In this document: positions 22,229 to 32,970 of the stretch, in pieces
Layout: each line of letters begins with the position of its first letter
Numbering within the stretch: the first letter of the stretch is position 1
Origin: Adiantum capillus-veneris
Lineage: Eukaryota; Streptophyta; Polypodiopsida; Polypodiales; Pteridaceae
DNA: 64,000 bases
Reading direction: 5' to 3'
NCBI GenBank assembly: GCA_014529385.2
Contig: CM043953.1
Coordinates: 109,250,549-109,314,548, forward strand
Position numbers and translations under genes: made by a program
The notes under the pieces: model-generated
Databases searched by the model: none
What the model was told of the DNA's origin: nothing
The model's input: the letters and a program-made list of their open reading frames with translations, nothing else

Positions 22229-23081
22229 TCTTCTGCTTGTCAGCTTGTTCTTTGTTTATTAGGACTGCATTAAAATCAATTTCTGCCAAAGGAAAGATGT
22301 TCATTACTGCTAGCATTCGCTCAATTTTCTTAGCTCGGTATTTCTGACACAACTCCTTCAGCCTCAGTTCCTTATTCCAGCTCTTGGTGTTGTTGGTCTG
22401 GATTTTGATTCTGCCACTGGCCCCTTCTATGGTTAAGGTCTGGTTGGCATAGTCATGAACAGCATGTACTGTTCTTAACCATGGGCGGCGGCCTAATAGC
22501 ATTCCATATGCTCCCTGGACATCCAAAACTAGGAAACTAGTTTTGAATTTTTCCCTCCCCACTCTTATCTGCATGTTTTCAATCATGCCCGTCGCTTGTA
22601 CAACTCGATGATCTGCCATTCTTACTTTGAATGGTGTTGGTTTCATGTTAGTGATACCCATTCTTTGCTGAAGATGGGCTCCCATTATATTGACTCCTGC
22701 TCCTCCATCCAGAATGACGCTTGAGAGAGGTTCCCACTGCTTCCTGACCTTGTAATCTACCTGAATAAGTGGAACTTCATCATCCCGGACAGCCGTCAGG
22801 TCTACTATTATGGCCTCTGCCTCAGTCTTCCTACGCTGCCTAATAAAGTTGGCCACCTCCGGTAAGGTCTTTCTTATATCCTCTAGCTTTACAGTCAGCT
22901 TCTGGATTCTATCACAAATTCTCACCTGAATTTCCTCTTGCTCCTGGTTAGACTGATTGTCAGAGCTTGAAGAGCTAGTGTTTTCATACTTCCATTCTTC
23001 TTTAGCAGTACTTCTACTCTTTCCTTCCTCTTCCATCTCACTAGCTAGTCCATGTACCACATCCAGCATGGTCTCTGTCAT
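22229..23081 (-). pseudogene. F aspartic protease region
   Basis: A retropepsin-like domain in the style of Tat/Athila elements: VILDGGAGVNIMG at about residues 121-133 is the active-site loop, RMADHRVVQATG follows, and YGMLLGRRPWLR at about 189-200 is the equivalent of the conserved LGRPWL end. An acidic, Ser-rich segment precedes it. The domain would process the gag-pol polyprotein. The open frame runs on to 22032 through the edge of the 517-bp repeat R2, so the last 66 codons are repeat-derived. Fossil coding. Confidence 0.8.
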
Positions 23082-23309
23082 GGCCGGTACTGACTGATCT
23101 TTATCAGTCGATTGGGCTGGTATCTTCTGAATGACTCTAGCCTCGGAACTTTCTGGCTACTCTGGCAGCTTCTTAGCTAAATCCTCTGTGATTTTAGCTG
23201 CTAGTTCCCGCTGCTCTTGCCACTCATCTACCACCTTTTCCTTACCCTTGTCCTTCCAAACTTCCCTTTTTTGGGCCCACTTGCTGCTGTTGGAGTTGGC
23301 TGGTACTTC

Positions 23310-24422
23310 TCAAATGTCTGGAATCTCTTCAATGATTACTCCTTTGCTCCTAGTAACTACTCTGACTGGGACTGGCTCCGGTGCCTTAGCCTCAGTAGCA
23401 ATTGTTACCGGTGCATCTGGACATTGGACTGCAAAATGACCATACTTCCCACAGGTGTAGCAATTCATGCTTCTGGTCTGGAAGTTGCCTCTTCCTCTTC
23501 CTCTGCCCATTCCTGGTTGGTATCTACCTCGTCCTTGACCAGTACCACTGGTACCTGGTCCTTCTTCTTGGGCTACTTTGATTGGCTCTGCCTTCGCTGG
23601 TTCAGTGTAGGCAACCACTGATAGATCTTTTCCTTTCTTAAAATGATGAATTCGGATGCCACAATTATTCCATAGGTGACCGAAGGCCTTGCAGTAGGTA
23701 CATTGTGGGCATTCCGTGGAGATCTGGTCCTTGGATTTACATCTTGAGCACCAAGTCTCCAGCTTCCGGACGGGTTGTCTTGTGTGGCTAATCTCTGCAA
23801 TTTGCCTAGCAATTTCTTCAATTCTCTTGGTCCATGATCCTTTCTTTGATTTTTCCTTTGTCCGATTATCGGAGCTGCTGGATGTTTCATTGGAATCGGT
23901 TGCTTCAGTAGCCAAACTACTGCTACTGGTCCTTTGCTTCTTTTGGCTCTTTTCTTTCTTAGCCTGCTGTTCCAGTTTTAATGCTCGCTGAACCAGGTCG
24001 GTGAATTTCTTTGTAGGGGCTGGTACTTCTTGTTCTCTCAGCTTCTTGCTTCTGAACCCATTCAGAAACCATGCCCTTAATCTCTTCTCAGACGGTGGTT
24101 CTTGCAACTGTCTTGTCAGTTCTTTAATCTTTTTGACATAGCTGCGGACTGACAAATTCCTCTGTTTGATCTGATCCAATTCACAGAGAATATCCTCATC
24201 CCCTCGATTGTCGGAATATTCCAACCTGAAGGCCTTAAGTAATTTATTATATGATCTCAGTTGGCATGCAGGGTAATGGTAATACCATTTCCTTGCTACT
24301 TCCTTCAAGGTTTGTGGAAAGTATTCCCCCCAATCATCTTCATCAATGTTTTTTAGTTCATTATACTGCTCAAAAGCTTGTATGTGAACATCAGGATCAT
24401 CCTTTTTCCCTCCTTTGAACAT
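23310..24422 (-). pseudogene. F gag capsid and nucleocapsid
   Basis: About 370 codons with the retrotransposon-gag fold: VARKWYYHYPACQLRSYNKL near residues 48-67 and the LNGFRSKKLREQEVPAP segment around 134-150. A Lys/Ser linker follows, then zinc-binding motifs: CTYCKAFGHLWNNC (C-x2-C-x4-H-x4-C) at about residue 240 with a degenerate Cys-rich box before it, and CYTCGKYGHFAVQC at about residue 322, separated by an Arg/Gly-rich stretch. In the family this protein forms the cytoplasmic particle and binds element RNA. This block is the best preserved part of F gag. Confidence 0.85.
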
Positions 24423-24436
24423 GGGAAAGGAAATCT

Positions 24437-24878
24437 TCAGGGAAGCGGTGTAATCATTTTGGTTACTGTTGATCCCGCCAGTTCTCTTCTTGGCTTCAGA
24501 CTGACGCTTGGGAACCTTCTTGCAATTGTCAGTGTCAGCATCCCAGTCAATCTCTGTGTATGTCTCAGTATCAGTATCCTCTCTGTTTTGTCTGCTAGAA
24601 GTTCGGTGACTTCCCTTTCTGCCTTTGATATGCTCATCTTTCTGGCGAGACTAAGAGCTCTTGGAACTCTTTGCCTTTCGTGCTTCCCGTTCTGCCCGTC
24701 TGCGTCGAGAATGACTGGAGTGCTGTGAGTCCTGCGCCTCATCAGCCTGACTATGCTCCTCCTGAGCCTCAGTGTTAGTCATTTTCTCTTCCTTGGGGTC
24801 AGAATCTCTTCCTGACTCCTCAGAAATGGGATCCACACGATTGGTAGATTTCCGGCCACGATTGGATTTTGGTGCCAT
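24437..24878 (-). pseudogene. F gag N-terminal region
   Basis: The first coding block after the 5' LTR begins MAPKSNRGRKSTNRVDPISE and is very polar, rich in Arg, Lys, Glu and Ser, with an SRRRRAEREARKAKSSKSS tail. A second block overlaps and continues toward the capsid region. This is typical of the disordered N-terminus of gag in large plant gypsy elements; there is no enzymatic motif. The start is chosen because it is the first ATG of a sizeable frame after the leader. Part of a fossil element. Confidence 0.55.
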
Positions 24879-24952
24879 TTGCTGAAAACTTCAACTAGGA
24901 GACGAGTCTTTCAGTCAATGAGCTTCAGCTCTAGCCACCGTGATCGCCGAAA

Positions 24953-25426
24953 TGGAATTGGAGCTGATCTCTTGAGACAGCTAATTCCAGTGTTGAAGGA
25001 TTTCAGCTACTTAGAGTAGGAAGAGTTCAGACAGCAGACTAGACAGAAATCAGTGACTAGACTGAAATATGAATACTGAAATGAGAATCAGACTTAAAGA
25101 CTGGAATAAAGTTCAGATTCAGATTCAAAAGACTGTTGAGAAGTCAGTATCACTGGAATATATATATATATATATATCATGATTGAGATTACAGTGAATA
25201 TGATTACAGAGGGAGAAAGTGTAGTCGATAATACTGCCACTGATGCTCAAGTGCAATTATAGCTCCAAGCGCTAATACAAGTGATAACAATTGCCCCCCC
25301 GATATCAAAGTAATGGGCCCTATATGCTTTGGGTTTACCGTAGTAATTACTCTAGTAATTACTAAACGATTCATTGTCCATCTTCTAAGAACACGTTCCC
25401 ACATGGTGACGCGCCAGCCGTCTACA
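24953..25426 (-). repeat. 5' LTR of F (474 bp)
   Basis: It begins TGTAGACGGC and ends CCAATTCCA on the minus strand, flanked by the target duplication ATAGT at 25427-25431. It carries a TA microsatellite (about 25158-25177), longer than in the partner LTR, that may include the TATA box. The sequence just inside the LTR (minus TTTCGGCGATCACGG) does not match a common tRNA end well, so the primer site is unassigned. Confidence 0.95.
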
Positions 25427-26151
25427 ATAGTCCATAGAAAATATTTCTATTTTACAGCCATCACTACCTCATTAGACTTTCATATTAGGGGACTTGAACT
25501 CATAGACAATCCTGAAATTGCATACATTGTAATAGCACTATATATCTTTCTATTCACATGTCACAAAATTTCAATTTTGGGCATTGCTAGCTTAGTATCT
25601 ACTTATTAGTGATTGTGTATATATAAGCTACAACAAAATATTGAAATCACGTGAAAAATAACACCTCTACCTGCTCCCTTGGTTTGTGTGCTAAAAATTA
25701 AGAGAGCTCCTTTCTTTTTTGTTATTGTAGCTTGCTCTTTTGCTCGGTTTAGAGATTTCTCAAAAAATCTTGCTCGGAGTTAGGGATCCTTCTTGAGATC
25801 AATATGTAAAGTCTTGTGATGTGATTTTGAATTCCATTGACCAAGGGTAAAAATTTGTATACAATCCAAGATGGCTTTAGAAAATATACTATACTCAACC
25901 ACACTATCTCGGTTGTATTTTCAACATTTAAATACCTCGGTGCTATTCCATAAAGATAGCCCATTTTCAATGAGCACTTTGGTGTTATTGCACATATGTA
26001 AAAGTGACTTGCCATATTGATCCAATTTGTTTTTACCACTAGAGATTTGGTTATACATGGGTACATCATATAGTCCCCTTCTTGATAAATGCAAAATATA
26101 AAATTGTTGTAGGTCATATTGCAAAGTTCCTATGGATGAATTTAAATTACC
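25427..26151. other. Host sequence between F and H; weak ankyrin-like trace
   Basis: AT-rich DNA between two insertions. On the minus strand at about 25921-26156 a frame reads SGKNKLDQYGKSLLHMCNN and then KVLIENGLSLWN, which faintly resembles an ankyrin repeat (GxTxLHxA ... LLxxGA). The frame is short and no second repeat is clear, so this may be chance or an exon fragment of a decayed host gene. Confidence 0.25.
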
Positions 26152-26156
26152 CAAGG

Positions 26157-26350
26157 TGTTGGGGTGAAGCCCCATGTGACCGGTTAGGCCAGGTGCTCGC
26201 CCACTATACTTATTCATTATGTACATAATAGAATAAGGGGGCTCACATGTAGAGAGTGAGTTTTAGCCCCTCCAAACACAAGGTCTCCTCTTCTCCTCTC
26301 TTCTCCATTGATGCACACACACTCACACATGATCTCGCTCATGCACTTCA
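26157..26350 (+). repeat. 5' LTR of H (194 bp)
   Basis: TGTTGGGGTG ... GCACTTCA, bounded on the left by CAAGG and on the right by the primer site. It shares the TGTTGGGG start and CTTCA end with the LTRs of A and B but is otherwise different. Confidence 0.9.
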
Positions 26351-26352
26351 AC

Positions 26353-26364
26353 TGGTATCAGAGC
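26353..26364 (+). other. Primer binding site of H
   Basis: TGGTATCAGAGC, the exact initiator-Met tRNA complement, two bases after the 5' LTR. Confidence 0.92.
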
Positions 26365-27960
26365 TCAGGGATTGGGAGCACCATTGGAGCTCAGCAGGCA
26401 AGCAGGCGGAGAAGCAACAAAAATTGCAGCATGTTTTCGCAGATCTGTTTTGACCTATCAAAACGTCTTCATTCAAGCCAATTCCTGCAATTTCTGACCA
26501 ATTTTTTCTCTTCTTAAACTTTGCAGTATACAGTTTTCTCAAAATCTTCACCAATTTTGAGATACATCACTCAAACTGCCTGCATGTCTAGGGTACATAG
26601 CTGCAGATTTTTACAAGTCTATTTCGACCTATAAAAACAGCACATTATAGGTCCATTCCCAAGTTCCACAACCGTTTTTGCGTGGTCTACAACTTTGTAG
26701 AAGGAAGTTTCTGCAAATTTTGAACGGTTTGGGAAACATGGGTTGACAGGCTGCAGGGTATTTGGAAAGTTGAAGATTATGTATGCATATTGCGGTGATT
26801 CGCTACATTCGGAGAGCTCGGATTGAGCTTTTTCATTCTCTTATTTTGCGCATTGATGTTTTTCTCTCAGTGAAGAGAGTGTGGGTTGAGATTTTCAACA
26901 AATTTATGCGCACACAATGAGAACACTTCATGGATGTATGCATTCTTGTGGACTCTCAGGTTCTAGAGTGGCTTCATCACACGTTATGTGCATTGACTTA
27001 TGCGATTGACCAGATTTCAGAAAGTGTGGTGCACACATTTGCAAAGAGATTTGCAAGCATTTTTAGCATGATTGTGAGTTGAATTTTTCAGCTGATTTGG
27101 ATGCTCATTTGCTACACATTTGGTACATGCTTGATGCTCGTTTACATTGCCATGTGGATGCACATAATGTGCGGTTTTCGGTGGATGATATATTTGCCTT
27201 GCAATGGTATATGTGGGTGATTTTCAGTTGTTTTGAGCATCAATTTGTGTCATATTTTGGTTGGTTTGTATCCAAGTCTATGCTAGTATAGGCCTCGCTT
27301 GTAGAGTGCGGTTGATGCACTTTGTGTTTTGGATTATAGGATTGTTTGTCAAGCTTAGGGAGTTGAGAGTTTGGGGTAGCTCACGTATGCTTGAGTGCAG
27401 ATTTTGCGTATGATTTGCTCATGGTTTTGAGCATGTTTATGGCATGTAAGGTTATTATGGTTAGATAGCCAAATACTGTCCAAACTCTGTCGGATTTTTC
27501 TTGCGAGTTTATTTGTTTATGCGCATTGTTTGAAATCATGTTTTGATTGCATTTGGCACTCAGTGGTTGCTTTGCCATAGTGTTTTGGCATCACATTGTG
27601 AGAGTGTTTGCTCACCAGATTATGTCATTTGACATACATGTGGTAATCTCTTCAAGAGGGAGATTGTTGATGATAGTTTCATCGATTACCACATAGTGCT
27701 CTTGGATTAGAGTGTGTTTTGTTATCTTAGAAAACTTATGCCAGCTTATGTTGTATTTTGACAGTACTTGGTGTATGAGTTAGCCAAGCTTTGGCTATTG
27801 TCAGTTGATCGATTTGTGCTTGGTCTTGTCATAGGTTATTGCCATGGATTTGGCATGTACATCATTGTTAGGGTTTGTGCTTTTCCATACAAAGTTTAAT
27901 GGTTCAAACTTTGAGCATTGAAAAGCAGGTATACATGATGCATTAACTCAGCTGGGCCAA
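26365..27960 (+). other. H leader and low-information interior
   Basis: About 1.6 kb of AT- and GT-rich sequence between the primer site and the gag remnant. Frames are short and show no domain. This leader is unusually long for a copia element of this size. Confidence 0.5.
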
Positions 27961-28404
27961 GTGTTGCCACTACAAGGCATGAATGCTAGGCCAAAGTCTA
28001 TGACTGACGATGAGCGGGATGACTTGGATGAGCTTGCACGTTTGACGATCATGTTACACCTTGGTGAGTCTGTCTATCGCATTCATTTGGATGCCTGTAC
28101 ATCTAGAGAGTTATGGCAAAGATTATGCAATGCTTTTGGAAAAAATGCGTCTAGAGAGATGCCTACAGTCAAAGGACGATCTTGCAGACATAGAGATGTT
28201 GTGTGTTGGCATTGTGGTCATACAAGGCATGTACATAGGTGTTGTTTTTGGTGGATGAGACAGCACAAGAAACAACACAAGAGGGATGCTATCACTTTGG
28301 ATGATGTGGGAGCAGATGTAGTGTATGTGACTTTGCTTCCATGTTTACTCTTGACTTTATTATGTCAGTTTTTGACGACACATTCCCTTCGCATTGGATA
28401 CTAG
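27961..28404 (+). pseudogene. H gag remnant
   Basis: A frame of 147 codons. Residues 1-60 match the copia gag pattern: DDERDDLDELARLTIMLHLG, then a segment like SxxELWxRLxxxF (SRELWQRLCNAFGKN), the same layout as in B gag (ELALSTIMLTLAE). Near residue 78 is CWHCGHTRHVHRCC, a zinc-knuckle-like motif. The family protein forms the particle. It is short compared with a normal gag of about 300 residues. Fossil. Confidence 0.65.
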
Positions 28405-28613
28405 ATGTGAGTGCTAGGTTTCACGTCACGTCGAGTCGCGAGTGGTTTAGTACATATGCTAGTGGTATGCTTGGACGTGTGTGTCTAGCTGATGGTTTAC
28501 TGCATGACGTAGTTGGTGCAGGAGATGTCAGACTATTGTTTCCGAGTGGTGCATCATATGTGTTGCGAGATGTACGCCATGTGCCAGTTTTGACACAAAG
28601 CTTGATCTCGTGA
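28341..28613 (+). pseudogene. H copia protease remnant
   Basis: About 90 codons aligned with the copia protease: HWILDVSARFHVTSSREWFS corresponds to the WILDSGAS-type active-site region, and LLFPSGASYVLRDVRHVPVL to the conserved LxxVRHVPxLxxNLIS end, followed by SLIS. It is directly downstream of the gag remnant, as in normal copia order. Fossil. Confidence 0.75.
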
Positions 28614-29250
28614 GTCAGTTACGAGACAACAGCGGATGCCAAGTAGTGTTGGACAAGCATAGTTTTAGATTGCATCGTGGACATCTAGTCATAGCTAGAG
28701 GTGCTAGTGTTGGCATGATTCATGCAATATGAGTACGTCATGTGCAAGATGGCACAGTCTTTGTGAGTACGCAGACATGCTGAAAGACGAGGCATGTCTC
28801 CTTTGCGGATAGGTTGCATGATGATCCATTTTGTGAGCATGTTGAGCCAGTTGTGCAGACAATTGTGCAGCAGGGCATGTCATTTGTGGATATGATGACA
28901 GATGTGGATGACTTGAGTGCTAAGGATTCATCCGCTGTGATTCATTCATTCATGGATATGCTTAGGCCAAAGGCTGATGTGTATGAGTTAGAGCTAGACA
29001 TTGCTCTTACCACACAGTGTTCAGGACAAACAGATGCTCTTGGTGCGCATGTGACATGCGATGGACACGAGGATGGATTCTAGGGATCAAATTTTGGGTG
29101 TCATAGTGATTTCCATGAGTGGAGATGGTTAAATTGGAAAATATTGCTAGGATTGCATGAGCATTTGGGAGTCTCATGTACGAGATACTGATCTTGAGAC
29201 CCGAGATTGCATTTCTCTGTCACGGCCACATTGGCCTTTACGTGGGAGGT
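28614..29250 (+). other. H 3' interior and polypurine tract
   Basis: No integrase or reverse transcriptase domain is visible. The last bases before the 3' LTR, GTGGGAGGT, are the polypurine tract and match the corresponding tract of B. Confidence 0.5.
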
Positions 29251-29421
29251 TGTTGGGGTTGGTTAGGCCAGGTGCCCGCCCACTATACTTATTCATTATA
29301 TACATAATAGAATGAGGGGGCTCACATGTAGAGAGTGATTTTTAGCCCCTGCAAACACAAGGTCTCCTCTCTTCTCCATTGCTGCACACACACTCACACA
29401 CGCTCTCGCTCGCGCACTTCA
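29251..29421 (+). repeat. 3' LTR of H (171 bp)
   Basis: Starts TGTTGGGGTTGG and ends GCGCACTTCA, followed by target duplication CAAGG. It is shorter than the 5' LTR by two small length differences. Confidence 0.9.
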
Positions 29422-29426
29422 CAAGG

Positions 29427-29756
29427 CAGTAACTCTACCCTTATCCTTGAAGCAAACAATTTCTTCCTCTAGAATGGAAAATGGTTGATCTCTCTCCAAG
29501 CAAGCAAAAAAGTTGGAGTCACGATTTCAAAGAATGTAACAACTTGTCACAAAAGTTGGTGTGCCAATTGGTGTCATTATTTTTAGCCATATATAGTGTT
29601 TATACTTGTCCTATTTGACGACAAACACATATTCTTCCAATCGCTTCTTCATCATATTTAGCCATATATAGTGTTTATGCTCGTCCTATTTGTCACACCT
29701 CCTTGTCCAATTTTTTGGCTCGGATTTTTTGGTCCACGTGAGAGAGAGAGAGAGTG
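29427..29756. repeat. Host gap with a 36-bp direct repeat
   Basis: Between H and D2. A segment reading TTTAGCCATATATAGTGTTT and continuing to CCTATTTG occurs at 29582-29617 and again at about 29657-29692 with two changes. A short GA run (29741-29754) abuts the D2 LTR. No gene is visible. Confidence 0.8.
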
Positions 29757-30693
29757 TGTGCTCGACGGATAGCCACGACGGACGTCAGCACAGCGAGAAC
29801 TCACCTAACAAGATTTTTCAGCTAAGGACGAAGCTCGACCCGCAGGCGCGTGGAAGCAAGCATAGGGTGTCAACCTACACTCAACCGACTCCTAACTAAT
29901 TCCTACAGAGGTCTCTACCAATTGTCTAAGTCGCAGCCTTCAAGAGTGCATAAGAGGAGACTTCCTACAACACTGTCTAGAGCCGAACACCCATCAAACA
30001 ATCTCAAAACACCATAGAACTTGAAGGAGACCCTACCAATACCAATAGGTCGCTCTCCCTAAGGTCTATGAACCCAAAACCCCAACCCAAAACACCCGGT
30101 GCAAAATCACATAGGATGTCTGGCCGAAATTTGCAGGTCTTTGTTTCCAAATTCTAAAGTGCCTAATATGTAGCTCTACTCAATGTGAACGCGTGGATAT
30201 GCTACAATGCAAAATCGGACAACGTATGCTCACCAAATCACCAGATGAAGCTCGTAGAAGGAGCTCGCAAAACCGGACCGTACACGCGCAATGTAGGTAT
30301 CGGCGCGTAGCTCTCGTCGGGGGCAACATGCTGCACTTCTCCACACTCGATTCCGACCACCGGTGCACATGTAGCGTCAAGATGAAGCTCACACTCTCTC
30401 TCGTATACAGTACGCTCACTCACAGACTTCAAAAACTTTTCTTAAAAAATGACAAAAGGGTTTTTTCATTAAGGTCAAAAAGTGGTATATATACCTTACA
30501 ATTCTTAAACCCTAAAGTTCCAAATCAACCATCTACTCAATCTAACTATCAAAATTGGGATACAATCTGGAAACTTCTGTAAGCCCCAATATTTACAAGG
30601 TGAAAAAACAGGTTTCCTCAATAAATGAATAATTACAAAAAATGATAATCTTCCGAGTAGTTAGTTTTCGTGGGGTGTGTCCATCTTCTAACA
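29757..30693 (-). repeat. 3' LTR of D2 (about 937 bp)
   Basis: On the minus strand it starts TGTTAGAAGATGG immediately after a purine tract. The low-coordinate end is less certain (29755-29759), because the last 15 bases differ from D1. It otherwise aligns closely with 8321-9252. Confidence 0.85.
30484..30495 (-). promoter_or_regulatory. Probable TATA box in D2 LTR
   Basis: The same GGTATATATACC palindrome as in D1, at the equivalent LTR position. Confidence 0.5.
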
Positions 30694-30710
30694 CTCCCCC
30701 CCTCCTTGCT
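30694..30710 (-). other. Polypurine tract of D2
   Basis: Minus strand AGCAAGGAGGGGGGGAG directly before the 3' LTR. Confidence 0.85.
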
Positions 30711-30745
30711 CATGTCGTCCCCGACATGGACGCTGATCTGTTTCT

Positions 30746-32086
30746 TCATTGAATGGTTTCGCGCATCTTGATCAATGATTCGTATCTTGCATGTAGATTC
30801 ATCATTGTTGGGCCAAAAATATCAGTGTTTATTGTGAAGAAGCCAGTGTAGAACGCTTCTTCAAAGGCCTGGAGGTGATAGGATGGTAGAAACATTATCC
30901 TTTGATACAACGCATGTATCACCTCCTTGGAAGGTTGACCAGACAGATCATAGGCACATCTGTAAATATCTTGGAAGAAGAAGATACTGTCTGTCACCTG
31001 GCCTGGCTTGAATGTCTCAAATACTGCTAAAAGAGTTTTGCAGATTTTCTTCATCATGATGCACGTAAGGTCAGGTGATCCAGTGAATAATTTGATGGCA
31101 CCCGTTAGGGTTTTCACCATGTATTGGACACTTATTCTCTCACCTTCCTTCAAGCCCGGCAGCTTAGGATAATTCAGCCAAGTGGGTTGGCTCCTTTGTA
31201 ATATCTCCTGGGCCTTCCACGTCATGATCCTTGGTAGAGGACAAAAGCTGTGGTTGTCTCTGATGTTTTTCGGTGCCTCTACCAAATGGATTAGGTATTG
31301 TGGGTACTTTGTCAGCCAGGCATTCCTCCATTTTGGTTGAGAGTCAACTATTAGCCTGACCCCTTCTGGTTGGGAGATATCTGCGATGTAGAGTGGCACT
31401 GTAGGCTCTTCTCTAATCCTCTTATTGATGGTGGCAGCTTCATACTTCAGCAAAGGATATGGGAGAGAGGGTTGAAGCCATTCGCGCCTGAGGTTGCTGG
31501 CGTCGATCTTTTGGATAGTCATGGATTTGAAAACCCTCTTCTCCCATTCCAAGGCTTCCTTAGTCGTCTCTCTGATCTCTACCTCTATTGCTTTACGCAT
31601 CTTTTCCTCCTCTTCCTGTGTTAGATCTTGTGGCTCTTGAGAGGATCCTTCTAGGATTTCCTCTTGCATAGGTGTGTCCATCGGATCTGCCACATTTTCT
31701 AAATCTATGCCTTCATTGGCCGATGGCCCTGTGCCCTCTTGCTCTCCGGCTTGCTGTCCTCTCAGCTCCTCAATCTGCTTTAGGAGTTTCTGTTTTTCTG
31801 TTGCAGTTTCTTCGCCCATATTCATGAGGAGGTCGTTCAATTCGGCGTTTATCTTTTCTGCCTCCTCGAGCTTTCTTTTGATACTTTCTAATTCTTCTTG
31901 CAGGGCTTTTTGGTCTTCTTCCATTCGTGTTTGCATAACAATTGACCCTTCTGCCATCATCAATCGTTTCTTTTTCTCTAGAATCAGCTCCTTCTGAAGT
32001 TCTTGCATCTGTTCTTCATAAAGTTGGCTTTCCGTAGTGATGTGAGTCGAGATAGTAGCTCTGACTCTGGCAGGAGATGCCCGCAA
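30746..32086 (-). pseudogene. D2 accessory region, coiled coil and C-terminal globular block
   Basis: A 446-codon frame. Residues about 10-125 are a strong coiled coil (EEQMQELQKELILEKKKRLM and onward), followed by an acidic segment (GIDLENVADPMDTPMQEEIL) and a globular part from about 185: WEKRVFKSMTIQKIDASNLR, IADISQPEGVRLIVDSQPKW, LHARYESLIKMRETIQ at the end. I know no enzyme family like it and no membrane segment is seen. The order coiled coil, acidic linker, helical domain mirrors F. Function unknown; element-encoded by position between integrase and the 3' LTR. Confidence 0.6.
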
Positions 32087-32089
32087 CCT

Positions 32090-32970
32090 CTAGATGGTTT
32101 GATCTTTCACTTTGAGCTGGTCCTTGAGCTCAAGGACCTCATCCTGGCTGGCTTCTTGATCTATCTCCGCCTTTTCTTTGGCGTTTCGCATGGATTCAAC
32201 TTCTTTAGATTCCTCAGCCAGCTGTAGGGTCAGGTTATCCCTTTCCCTCTCAGCATCTATCAATGATTTGCTGAGTTGCTTACATTCCTCTTCAACTCCT
32301 TGCATTCTTTGTGTTGCTGCCTGATTTCTTTCTCCATTTCCTTGCATCTTTGCAATGCCCTTGCTAGGATGTCCTGTAGCTCCGCTTCTCTCTCTTTCTG
32401 CCTTTGACTTTGTCCTTGCAAAGAGTCTACTTCTAGCTTTATCTTCACTTCAGTGGCCTTGAGAGCTGCCATCTCACTTTCTGAGGCCATGGACTGCGCT
32501 CTTAACCCAGTTAACTTTGTCATCACCACACCCCAATCGTTGGAGGGCGGGTGCAGGTCCACTGTATCTGTGGCCATCTCTTTTAGTTCTACTAACTTGA
32601 TGCTTTGCATTTGTTCCTTAGGCCCTGTGCTTTCCAAGTCGAATGTGACTTTGGCAACCTCTTCTTTTGTGTATCATGCTGCTAGCAAGTCCAAAAATGT
32701 GTTATATGAATCATTTGGCTCTTGTTGCCCACTTCGAGGCTTAGCCTCTTCCTTTGGTTCCGGCTCCTGGCTCTGCTCTTGCTTGGCCTCTTCTTGTTCT
32801 TCTGGTTTGTCTTCCTCCTCTTTATCTTCTTGTGGAGGGCTGCTAGGAGGTGGTGAGGGTGGTGGTGAGGGCTGTGGGCTGGCTGGTAGAGATGTAAGCT
32901 TTTTCTTTAAATCTCGGTCTGCCTTAGTCTTTCTTTCTCTCTCTTGGCTCTCCTGCTCGTCTAGCAGTTT
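32090..32970 (-). pseudogene. D2 accessory region, middle coiled coil and Pro/Glu linker
   Basis: Two overlapping open blocks (32260-32637 and 32090-32347) encode heptad-rich helices (ALKATEVKIKLEVDSLQGQS; LIDAERERDNLTLQLAEESK). Upstream of them, at about 32650-32960, the minus strand is rich in Pro, Glu and Ser codons, a low-complexity linker. It joins the N-terminal block (32971-33903) to the C-terminal block (30746-32086). Plus-strand frames over the same bases are shadows. Confidence 0.5.

Larger units (their letters stand above)
14254..25426 (-). mobile_element. Gypsy element F, complete ends, Ogre/Tat/Athila-like
   Basis: An 11.2-kb Ty3/gypsy element with both LTRs and a perfect 5-bp target duplication, ATAGT (14249-14253 and 25427-25431). 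Its parts on the minus strand are 5' LTR, gag with zinc knuckles, protease, RNase H, integrase, a noncoding interval, a large accessory region and 3' LTR. I do not see a reverse transcriptase domain, so it is probably non-autonomous. Two 517-bp repeats lie inside it. The LTRs differ at about 15 of 470 sites plus a few short length changes, suggesting insertion within the last one to two million years. The coding part is a fossil with roughly half a dozen or more breaks. Confidence 0.93.
26157..29421 (+). mobile_element. Short copia element H with intact ends
   Basis: A 3.3-kb plus-strand Ty1/copia derivative with two LTRs, a perfect initiator-Met primer site and target duplication CAAGG (26152-26156 and 29422-29426). 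Internal parts that can be recognised are a gag remnant with a zinc knuckle and a copia protease remnant; no integrase, reverse transcriptase or RNase H is seen. It was therefore mobilised, if at all, by a helper element. The LTRs differ at about 6% of sites plus a short length difference, making it the oldest of the paired-LTR elements here. Coding parts are heavily broken. Confidence 0.9.

Noticed and set aside
25749-26226. Ankyrin repeat gene
   Set aside because: Only one weak repeat-like string in a short frame; not enough to call a gene, so noted as a trace.
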